Source of the DNA: JBFHIZ01 sp041596215
Lineage (GTDB): Bacteria; Bacillota; Clostridia; Lachnospirales; Lachnospiraceae
Length of the DNA: 16,969 nt
Direction: 5' to 3'
Assembly (NCBI GenBank): GCA_041596215.1
Contig: JBFHIZ010000041.1
Span: 1 to 16,969, forward strand
Positions 6,954-14,143 of this stretch are shown here, piece after piece. Positions within the stretch are counted from its first letter, which is position 1, and each line of letters starts with the position of its first letter. Under the pieces are notes generated by a model. That model had not been told where the DNA came from. It was given only the letters and a program-made list of their open reading frames with translations, and did not search any database. The translations under genes were made by a program, and so were the position numbers.

Positions 6954-9545
6954 CTAAAATTCTCCAATAAAATTTCCAAAAGCCACTTGTCGCTTTTTTT
7001 GATCCGCACAAAGAAACATATTATCATCTTCACTTACATCAAATACACGAATCATATTCTCATACTCTTTTTCACTTGGTAAGATATCCAAAAATATTGA
7101 TTGATACCTATCTAAAAGTGCTAACTGCAATTCTTCTGTTCCATTTATTTTTGTCCCCATAAGTGCTACATAAAACATTTCTGTTTCTACAATATCTTGA
7201 AACATATGGCTTCCAAAAGACAACTCTGGAACAAAACCAATTTCGGGTACAGCATATTCACATATAATTTTAAAGTTTGAGATATCTGCAAAAACAACTG
7301 GTACTCCAAGATCTGGAGAAGATGTTCCTATTCTTCCCGGTGTCAAAAATAAAATATTCTTATTTTTCCCTTTATAAAATTGGTTGATTTTCGATATCGG
7401 ATTAGTGATTTTTCCTTTTTCATTGTATGGATATTTATGATACTCTTCTGCCGAAACATAAACAATAACATCCACTTGAAGCTTTGAACAACTCCCCATA
7501 AATGTTTGATTCACCCGAAAAATTTCATTTTCTTTATTTATCCTTGGAATATCTTGTTTTTCAGCCTCCTGCCATATATGTAATGCTCTACACTGTAATA
7601 AATTTATGGTAAATGCGCCATCTTCTCTAAAGTTAATTGTATATTCAATATCTACTGGATTCTCATATTTTTCTTGCAACAGATGAAGTATATTCTTCAT
7701 AATTTTCATTAACTTCTCTTTCTTAGTAATTTCCTGACAAGAAACAAATAAGATATCTCTGTTCTCTCCTCGCTCTCTAAATAATCGTTCTGCTTCATAA
7801 TCATGTTCAGAAATAAGCTCTACATACCAATTCGGTAAAACTTTTAACATTTCTGTCACCGAAATGTCAGAAACTTTATTATTAGAATATTCAATCACAT
7901 CCATTCTTCGTTGTGAAAATCGATGTTTATCCTCTGAAGTTACCATAATTGCTTGTTCTGGTTTGTCTAAATTTACTAACCTTGGATAATCTTCTGGCGT
8001 TCGATCCACTGCTTTTGTTCCTAATCCGGCAACTAATCTTAATAATCCCGCATTTGCATCCGTCTCCTCGCTCCAACGATATATGCTATAGGAAAATCCA
8101 ACTCCTGCTACACATGGCATATAGAATTCACCAAACTTTGTACCACTTACACGCTGCACTAAAATTGCCATTTGCTCTTCTTTTTTGTTTAATCCACGTT
8201 GCATTCGATATTCTAACACCGATTTATTTAAGGTACTTGCATATACCGTTTTTACCGCCTGCTCAAATTTTTCCAAACGCTCTTCAGGGTCACATGCATT
8301 AATACAAAATACCGATTCATATTTTCCTGCAAATGCATCATGTAAACCATCTTCCAAAAAACTACTGGATCTAACAATAATGGGAATCTGACCAAAGTAA
8401 TCCAACATTCGACGAAACTGTGCACGTATTTCTTCTGAAAATTGCCCTTGCATAATAGCTTCTGCTAAAGAAGGTGCTTTCTCAAAATAATTTTCTTCTT
8501 GATGCTGTATCATTCGGAGTCTCCATAATTTATTATCTACGATATAGGAATAATATACATCGGTAGCGATATAGAAAGAATCTTGTGCTTCCATATACTC
8601 TTTATACTCCGGCAGATAGTTTTCTACCATTTTTCTAGCCAAAAGCATTCCACATGCTTTTCCTCCAATGGTACCCGTTCCAATAACACGTTCCTTTAAA
8701 AAGAAAAAATCCTCCGGTAAAAACTCGTTTTCAATAATATTTGCAAGTTTTTTATCATGTGTCATCAAACTACGACTTATTTTATTCAATGTCCACTTTG
8801 TTATTTTTCCATCCACATAATCTTTTTTAGCCTGTCGAAAAAATCTTTCATAACTATCTACATTTTGTTCCTCATGATTTAATTGCTCCTCATGCATCAC
8901 ATGATAATATTCCGCTAAATCCATACTATTTGTGATTTCTTCTATTTTATTATCTTTCGATAATCGATATGGTAAAAACATATCTGGTGAATATCGATTC
9001 CATACCTTAATGGGATGTAAATACATAAATTTATTATCTGCATAAATATCAATTAGTACTTGTGTTGTTTCCTGTATCCGTGCAATAGTAGCAAAATCAT
9101 GGTGACCTCTTAGTACTGGGAAATATGCCACCGTATTTAATTCAAATAAATATGGACAGGTTACCCGGAAAAAATTACCCATCATCAAATCTGTTGACCA
9201 TGCAACCTGTAAATCCGATAGACAATCAAATACATAATATGCCTGCAACCCACCTTCTGTAATTATCTGATGAACCATAGAAGTGAATTTTTCAAATCCT
9301 TCCGCTGGATTTAAATGAATGATCTGTAATCCATCCTGTTCAAAAAAGAAAGGCTTATGTAACGCAAACCGAATATAATACACATCTTTCTTATCTAAAA
9401 TTGCTTGTTCTACAAATGGGGTGGCAACTTTCCTGAAATCATCCAAGCTAGAAACTTGAATGATTACATTATCACCCAATCGAATATTATCTATCATGCG
9501 ATCAAAACCTTTGATTCCTGATTGAATTCTTTCAAATTTTGCCAT
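6954..9545 (-). CDS. PEP-synthase-like protein with PPDK N-terminal ATP-grasp domain, lacking the phosphohistidine domain
   Basis: This is an 863-residue cytoplasmic protein. Residues about 280-655 match the nucleotide-binding (PPDK_N) domain of PEP synthase and pyruvate phosphate dikinase. GTGTIGGKACGM holds the glycine-rich loop (294-300), RSSSFLEDG lies at 392-400, and DIEYTIN...LLQCRAL closes the domain. The N-terminal 200 residues begin FERIQSGIKGFDRMIDNI, which resembles the start of KaiC/RecA-like domains, but no Walker A loop follows (RLGDNVIIQVSSLDDF). The last 190 residues contain GRIGTSSPDLGVPV and a long conserved-looking tail. I do not see the swivelling-domain motif GGxxSHAA, and the TIM-barrel PEP-binding domain is absent. 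Normal PEP synthase activity is therefore unlikely. The start at 9545 (MAKFERIQ) follows GGAGGGG; a longer frame to 9572 is ignored. It is the second gene of the operon, 32 bp after the membrane protein. Confidence 0.82.
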   Translation of the reverse strand: MAKFERIQSGIKGFDRMIDNIRLGDNVIIQVSSLDDFRKVATPFVEQAILDKKDVYYIRFALHKPFFFEQDGLQIIHLNPAEGFEKFTSMVHQIITEGGLQAYYVFDCLSDLQVAWSTDLMMGNFFRVTCPYLFELNTVAYFPVLRGHHDFATIARIQETTQVLIDIYADNKFMYLHPIKVWNRYSPDMFLPYRLSKDNKIEEITNSMDLAEYYHVMHEEQLNHEEQNVDSYERFFRQAKKDYVDGKITKWTLNKISRSLMTHDKKLANIIENEFLPEDFFFLKERVIGTGTIGGKACGMLLARKMVENYLPEYKEYMEAQDSFYIATDVYYSYIVDNKLWRLRMIQHQEENYFEKAPSLAEAIMQGQFSEEIRAQFRRMLDYFGQIPIIVRSSSFLEDGLHDAFAGKYESVFCINACDPEERLEKFEQAVKTVYASTLNKSVLEYRMQRGLNKKEEQMAILVQRVSGTKFGEFYMPCVAGVGFSYSIYRWSEETDANAGLLRLVAGLGTKAVDRTPEDYPRLVNLDKPEQAIMVTSEDKHRFSQRRMDVIEYSNNKVSDISVTEMLKVLPNWYVELISEHDYEAERLFRERGENRDILFVSCQEITKKEKLMKIMKNILHLLQEKYENPVDIEYTINFREDGAFTINLLQCRALHIWQEAEKQDIPRINKENEIFRVNQTFMGSCSKLQVDVIVYVSAEEYHKYPYNEKGKITNPISKINQFYKGKNKNILFLTPGRIGTSSPDLGVPVVFADISNFKIICEYAVPEIGFVPELSFGSHMFQDIVETEMFYVALMGTKINGTEELQLALLDRYQSIFLDILPSEKEYENMIRVFDVSEDDNMFLCADQKKRQVAFGNFIGEF

Positions 9546-9577
9546 ATTTATCCCCTCCGTAGAACAAATCAATTATA

Positions 9578-10246
9578 TTATACTTCTTTTATTTCTTTTC
9601 TCGTTTGATACCCCATAATAACAATCCAAACATAAGCAATCGTTTTTGGCATCATTAAAACGCCTATCACAGGAATCGTCTTTGCAAATAAGACAACTGG
9701 AATATAAAATGCAAAAGATAATGTAATTGCTAACCACATCATACGAAACACGTTATCTTTATGCTGTTTTGCTGATTGGTAAAATAAAGCAATGATAATA
9801 ATTCCCATAATTAAAAATGGAATGTTTCGATAGATTCCCCAGCTAATTGGTGCATCAAGTGAAGTCCATTGGTTTTGTGGAAACAAACATAACCCAATTC
9901 GAATTGCACCTAATAATATTATTATTTCTGTTAACCATTTTTTTCCTTCAATATGATATCTTTTTTTCCATATATAAAATAGTAAAATATAAAATATCGT
10001 CATTGTAATTGATGTAATTAATTTTCCAATTCCTAATGCCACTACATTTGCTTCTAGTCCTATCGTTAATAAACCATATGACCTAGGCACAAGATGAAAT
10101 GCATCCCCCACACCCAACAGTAGTGCCATCACCCCAAACATAAATGTTAGGCTTTGTTTTTTTGATTTTCTAATCATCTTGATTCCTAATATAATCACGG
10201 TAGATAAATATATAACATCAAATAATGTTTCAAATATTGCTTGCAT
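9578..10246 (-). CDS. Seven-helix membrane protein of unknown function
   Basis: I do not recognise this 222-residue protein. It consists almost entirely of hydrophobic segments, at about residues 5-23, 33-50, 68-94, 104-122, 140-157, 166-187 and 190-212, which suggests seven helices. Short basic loops (KMIRKSKK, YIWKKRYH, YQTRKEIK) are likely cytoplasmic. Charged or polar residues sit at the end of helix 2 in GDAFHLVPRS (47-56), the most motif-like stretch. There is no signal peptide and no soluble domain. The ATG at 10246 has AAGGAG nearby and a good promoter about 35 bases further up, so this is the first gene of the operon with the PEP-synthase-like, CoA-binding and AhpD-like genes. It might be a membrane partner for one of them, but nothing in the sequence shows this. 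Confidence 0.85.
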   Translation of the reverse strand: MQAIFETLFDVIYLSTVIILGIKMIRKSKKQSLTFMFGVMALLLGVGDAFHLVPRSYGLLTIGLEANVVALGIGKLITSITMTIFYILLFYIWKKRYHIEGKKWLTEIIILLGAIRIGLCLFPQNQWTSLDAPISWGIYRNIPFLIMGIIIIALFYQSAKQHKDNVFRMMWLAITLSFAFYIPVVLFAKTIPVIGVLMMPKTIAYVWIVIMGYQTRKEIKEV

Positions 10247-10281
10247 TTTTTTCTCCTTTTTATTCTATGATTTTCAGTTAC

Positions 10282-10310
10282 ATTTTATGATTTCGAATAA
10301 TACTTATCAA
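10282..10310 (-). promoter_or_regulatory. Promoter of the membrane protein/PEP-synthase-like operon
   Basis: On the minus strand, TTGATA (10310-10305) and TAAAAT (10287-10282) are separated by exactly 17 bases. The start codon at 10246 would follow a leader of about 30 bases. No operator-like repeat is evident. Confidence 0.6.
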
Positions 10311-10377
10311 AAAATCAAGTATAATCCAGATAAAAATTATTGGTATTAAATTTTAACATTCCAATTCCTTTTATAGC

Positions 10378-10407
10378 AAAATAAAATTATATATCGCATA
10401 TATATAA
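10378..10407 (-). terminator. Weak AT-only hairpin after the glycosidase gene
   Basis: The 8-bp arms 10387-10394 and 10400-10407 enclose a 5-base loop one base after the TAG stop at 10409. They are followed on the minus strand by TTTTATTTT. The stem contains only A-T pairs, so termination may be partial and some read-through into the next operon is possible. Confidence 0.4.
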
Positions 10408-10408
10408 G

Positions 10409-12547
10409 CTAAAGCAGATTAAAACTAGCCATTAATATATTACTTTCTTTCGTTTCCTCTGGTTTCATTACTGGAGCACTTCCACCTACAAATACCTGAA
10501 ATTCTCCCGGTTCCAAAAGAAATCTTCCTTCTTCATTGACAACACACAAATGTTCCTGTGCAATAGAAAACGTTAATTTTTTTGTTTCACCTGATTTGAT
10601 AAAAACACTTTGAAAGCCTATCAGTTTACAATTCGGCACTCTGACAGAAGCTTCTACATCTTTCAAATACACCTGTACTACTTCATAACTATCATAAACA
10701 CCCTTATTTGTCACTTCTATATAAATTCTTTGTGTTTCCTCTGCATTTACTTCTTTTTTTTCTAAAAAAAGATTCTTATATATATAGGTGTTATATGTCA
10801 AGCCATATCCAAATGCATATAATGGTTTTTTCTTTAAAAATCGATAGGTTCTTCCTTCCATTGAATAATCAAGAAAATCCGGCAAATCTTCTGTGGATTT
10901 TACAAAGGTAACAGGTAACCTTCCTGTAAAATCACTTTTTCCAAATAACAATTCCGCTAATGCTTTCCCTCCGTGTGGACCAGGATACCAAGCCTGAACT
11001 ACTGCGTTTACATGTTGGTCTGCCCAAGATAAATCCATGGGGCTTCCAGAAAAAATCACTGCAATCGTAGGTACTTTTGTATCCATTACGGCTTTCAACA
11101 ATGTATTTTGTAATCCGGGTAATAAAAGAGATTGTTTGTCTCCTGCTGGATTAGAATTTCCTTCATCGCCTTCTTCTCCCTCAATATTAGAATTCAATCC
11201 TAAACATACAATTGCAATATCGCTTCGTTTTGCAATACTTATTGCCTCTGAAATTCGATCCTTTTCCTTCGCTAAATTTTCTTCTCTTGCCTCTTTAATT
11301 TCACATCCTTTTGCATAAAAAACTCTTGCTGTTTTTTCCATAATGTTTTGAATCCCTCGTAAAGGAGTCGTTATCTTTGAGGGCGTTCCCACATAATTTC
11401 CTAATAACATAGTTTCATCATTTGCATTTGGTCCTATCACTGCAACTTTTCTTATTTTCTCTGTTTTTAAAGGCAAGATTCCATCATTCTTAAGTAATAC
11501 CATTGATCTCTTCGCTACATGCAAAGATACATCATTATGTGCTTTGTTATCAATTTCCTCAAAAGGAATTTTTGAATAACACACATCTTCTTCCTGATCA
11601 AACATCCCTAACTTAAATCGCGTCATAAATAATCTAGATACCGCCCTTGTGATTTCCTTTTCCGTAATCAATCCTTTTTCAACGGCAGCCAATAAAGAAG
11701 GATATGTTTTCCCGCAATTTAAATCGGATCCTGCTTTTACTGCCATAGCTGCGGACTCCTCCGGGGAATTTGTCACTTTATGATGCAAATGAAAATCACA
11801 TATTGCCCAACAATCAGAAACAACATGCCCCATAAACTTCCAATCTTTTCGCAATATCTCTTGCAATAAGGTGACTGATCCACAGGCCGGTTCTCCATTT
11901 ACTCGATTATATGCCCCCATTACGGACTCAACATTTCCTTCTTTCACTAAAGTTTTAAATGCAGGAAGATACGTTTCATACATATCTTTTTTCGATACGA
12001 CTGCATCAAACTCATGTCGCAAATTTTCTGGTCCTGAATGTACGGCAAAATGTTTTGCACATGCCGCAATTTTTAAATATTTTTCATCTTTTCCTTGCAA
12101 ACCTTTTACAAATCGAAGGCCTATCTGTGCTGTTAAATAAGGATCTTCCCCGTAAGTCTCTTGCCCTCGTCCCCATCTTGGATCCCTAAAAATATTTATG
12201 TTGGGAGCCCAAAAAGTTAAGCCTTTATACATATCATAATCTTGCGCTTTTATAAATTCATGATGTTTTGCTCGCGCTTCATCGGAAATAATTGTAGCAA
12301 CCTTTTCAATTAATTCGGCATCAAATGTAGCAGCCATTCCAATTGCCTGTGAAAATACAGTAGCAACGCCCGCACGTGCTACTCCATGCAATGCTTCAGA
12401 CCACCAATTATAAGCAGGAATTCCTAGTCGTTCTATTCCCGGAGATTGATGTAACATTTGTGATATTTTCTCCTCTAATGTCATTCTTCCTACTAAATCT
12501 TTGACACGGCTTTTAAAATCTAATTTACTATTTTGAAATGGATACAT
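10409..12547 (-). CDS. Glycoside hydrolase family 3, beta-xylosidase type
   Basis: This 712-residue enzyme removes sugars from the non-reducing ends of oligosaccharides. The N-terminal barrel carries NWWSEALHGVARAG (47-60), the hallmark of GH3 beta-xylosidases and bifunctional arabinofuranosidases of the plant-type subgroup. The catalytic nucleophile is Asp 245 in VVSDCWAI. The second alpha/beta domain has NIEGEEGDEGN around 455-464, the region expected to hold the acid/base Glu. A fibronectin-III-like domain closes the protein (about 606-690). There is no signal peptide, so it should act in the cytoplasm on imported oligosaccharides. The start is the ATG at 12547, 5 bases after GGAGG. The frame could begin at a TTG at 12559, but those bases form the ribosome binding site itself. 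The gene lies 21 bp after the diguanylate cyclase with no terminator between them. Xylose versus arabinose or glucose specificity cannot be settled by reading. Confidence 0.92.
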   Translation of the reverse strand: MYPFQNSKLDFKSRVKDLVGRMTLEEKISQMLHQSPGIERLGIPAYNWWSEALHGVARAGVATVFSQAIGMAATFDAELIEKVATIISDEARAKHHEFIKAQDYDMYKGLTFWAPNINIFRDPRWGRGQETYGEDPYLTAQIGLRFVKGLQGKDEKYLKIAACAKHFAVHSGPENLRHEFDAVVSKKDMYETYLPAFKTLVKEGNVESVMGAYNRVNGEPACGSVTLLQEILRKDWKFMGHVVSDCWAICDFHLHHKVTNSPEESAAMAVKAGSDLNCGKTYPSLLAAVEKGLITEKEITRAVSRLFMTRFKLGMFDQEEDVCYSKIPFEEIDNKAHNDVSLHVAKRSMVLLKNDGILPLKTEKIRKVAVIGPNANDETMLLGNYVGTPSKITTPLRGIQNIMEKTARVFYAKGCEIKEAREENLAKEKDRISEAISIAKRSDIAIVCLGLNSNIEGEEGDEGNSNPAGDKQSLLLPGLQNTLLKAVMDTKVPTIAVIFSGSPMDLSWADQHVNAVVQAWYPGPHGGKALAELLFGKSDFTGRLPVTFVKSTEDLPDFLDYSMEGRTYRFLKKKPLYAFGYGLTYNTYIYKNLFLEKKEVNAEETQRIYIEVTNKGVYDSYEVVQVYLKDVEASVRVPNCKLIGFQSVFIKSGETKKLTFSIAQEHLCVVNEEGRFLLEPGEFQVFVGGSAPVMKPEETKESNILMASFNLL

Positions 12548-12568
12548 ATTTTCCTCCAAAAATTATTT

Positions 12569-13804
12569 TTATTCTAAATTTCCCTTCATTTCTGAATAAG
12601 AAACAATTTGATTTCTACCATTTTCCTTTGCTTGATACATTGCAAGATCTGCCATTTTTATCAAATCCTCTGGCTTTTGAAATTCTTTTGTATATAAAGT
12701 TGCTGCACCTATACTTATGGTTACATTCGATGCAATTTTTGAAGCATTATTTCTAATTCTCAATTCATCAATTGCTTCTTTAATTTTATTGGCAACCGTT
12801 TTTGCACCATCCTCATCCGTTTCTGGCAATACTACGTAAAATTCTTCTCCACCATACCGTCCGACAATATCCGCCGTTCTCGACACAATTTTTCGAAAAG
12901 CAGTTCCTAACATAGTCAAACAATGATCGCCTTCTAAATGTCCATACGAGTCATTATAGTTCTTAAAATAGTCGATATCAATCATCAGTAGAGATAATGG
13001 TAATTTTGAACGCTTCGAACGTTTAAATTCTAGAGGAAACATATTATCAAAAAACCTTCTATTCATTAGTCCTGTCAAACTATCCGTAATTGCATTTAAT
13101 TCTGCCGCTTTCTTTTCTTCTTTTAATTGGACAACCAATGTTAAATTCTCAAAATTCAAACATTGATTTACCATCATAATTAGAGCAAAAACACTAAGCA
13201 TACTAGTAAGAATTGGCATAATATAAGCAGCCATTCGAATTGAACTTACTCGAAATGCTTGATAGGTATATATTTCAGATATTGCTACAATATGTACTGT
13301 ATAAAATGCCAGAAAAGATGCTTGTATAACATATATTATTCCTGCAAATCTAGTAGATCTTGCTAACATTTCTTCTTTATTATGAAATAATCGAATTGCA
13401 CTAAAAAATAAAATCAACATAATAGCAATTGCTTCAATGACACTTCGTATCACAATAGAATCGATAAAAAATGTAAAATAAGAATTAAAAATTAGAAATA
13501 CAAGGTAAAACATGATGTAAACCATTCGATTTCCTTTTTGTTTTAATAATACTTTGATTCCATGATAGTATAGAAGTTGACCAAATACAATCAATGGAAA
13601 TGCAAAATTGGAAATAGAAAAGAAAGACTTACTATTTACTGCAAGCAATGTGCAATAACCAACTGCTTGAATCACTGCTCCTTTTAACCACCATAGTACA
13701 CATGGATATTTGGGATTCATTCGATACTGAATATAAAGAGCAATTGCTTGTCCAATCGATATTATACACAAAACAAATGCAAGTACTAATATGCTTCTTT
13801 CCAT
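12569..13804 (-). CDS. Membrane diguanylate cyclase (GGDEF domain)
   Basis: This 411-residue protein makes the second messenger c-di-GMP from two GTP. About seven hydrophobic helices fill residues 4-212, with no recognised sensor family. A short charged linker (LKEEKKAAELN) leads to a GGDEF domain (about 238-405) that starts with DSLTGLMNRR. The active-site loop is GGEEF (318-322), a functional variant of GGDEF. The product-inhibition site RxxD is present as RTAD (309-312), exactly five residues upstream, so both synthesis and feedback control look intact. No EAL or HD-GYP domain is attached. The ATG at 13804 follows AGGAGGT. It is the first gene of a likely two-gene unit with the GH3 glycosidase. 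The ligand sensed by the membrane part is unknown. Confidence 0.93.
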   Translation of the reverse strand: MERSILVLAFVLCIISIGQAIALYIQYRMNPKYPCVLWWLKGAVIQAVGYCTLLAVNSKSFFSISNFAFPLIVFGQLLYYHGIKVLLKQKGNRMVYIMFYLVFLIFNSYFTFFIDSIVIRSVIEAIAIMLILFFSAIRLFHNKEEMLARSTRFAGIIYVIQASFLAFYTVHIVAISEIYTYQAFRVSSIRMAAYIMPILTSMLSVFALIMMVNQCLNFENLTLVVQLKEEKKAAELNAITDSLTGLMNRRFFDNMFPLEFKRSKRSKLPLSLLMIDIDYFKNYNDSYGHLEGDHCLTMLGTAFRKIVSRTADIVGRYGGEEFYVVLPETDEDGAKTVANKIKEAIDELRIRNNASKIASNVTISIGAATLYTKEFQKPEDLIKMADLAMYQAKENGRNQIVSYSEMKGNLE

Positions 13805-13838
13805 TATTTTACCTCCTTACTTATTAATTTACTTATTT

Positions 13839-13867
13839 ATTATATCATGTTGCTTTCCGATTTCATA
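13839..13867 (-). promoter_or_regulatory. Extended -10 promoter for the cyclase/glycosidase unit
   Basis: On the minus strand, TGATATAAT (13847-13839) is a perfect extended -10 box. The -35 position, 13867-13862 (TATGAA), is poor, as is common with extended -10 promoters. The start codon at 13804 follows after about 35 bases. Confidence 0.6.
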
Positions 13868-13884
13868 ATTGCAACAATCGTTCT

Positions 13885-13918
13885 TATAAGAATAAGAGAA
13901 TCCTTTTAGGATTCTCTT
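13885..13918 (-). terminator. Terminator of the copper operon
   Basis: Perfect 10-bp arms (13894-13903 and 13909-13918) with a 5-base loop lie three bases after the copZ stop. On the minus strand the stem is followed by ATTCTTATAAG, a modest T tract. On the plus strand the following TTTCTTTA is a little better, but no gene on that strand needs it. Confidence 0.65.
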
Positions 13919-13921
13919 TCT

Positions 13922-14131
13922 TTACTTAACCTCTACCACTTGATATCCTATGGCTTCAATTGTCTCAACTAAAATTTCTTTTTTAATTTTTTCATTCGTC
14001 TCTATCACAGCTATGTTCTTGTTTAAATCCACTTCAACTTCCATAATTTCTTTGATTTCTAATAACGCTTCCTTTACATGCATCACACAATGATTGCATG
14101 ACATTCCTTTAATTGTAATTATCTGTTTCAT
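13922..14131 (-). CDS. copZ: Copper chaperone, single HMA domain
   Basis: This 69-residue cytoplasmic protein consists of one heavy-metal-associated domain. The metal loop GMSCNHCVMHV provides Cys 12 and Cys 15, preceded by the usual first strand (IITIKG) and followed by helix and strand elements matching the beta-alpha-beta-beta-alpha-beta fold. Proteins of this kind carry Cu(I) to the ATPase CopA or buffer it. The family also includes mercury and other metal carriers, so the copper assignment rests mainly on the adjacent copA gene, whose stop is 12 bp upstream. AAAGGAG precedes the ATG. It is the last gene of the operon and is followed at once by a hairpin terminator. Confidence 0.88.
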   Translation of the reverse strand: MKQIITIKGMSCNHCVMHVKEALLEIKEIMEVEVDLNKNIAVIETNEKIKKEILVETIEAIGYQVVEVK

Positions 14132-14143
14132 ATTTTTCTCCTT

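Noticed and set aside
10247..10408. Possible riboswitch or small RNA in the intergenic gap
   Set aside because: Only a promoter and a weak AT hairpin are visible; the leader of about 30 bases is too short for a riboswitch.
12548..12559. TTG start four codons upstream of the glycosidase ATG
   Set aside because: These bases are the GGAGG ribosome binding site of the ATG at 12547.
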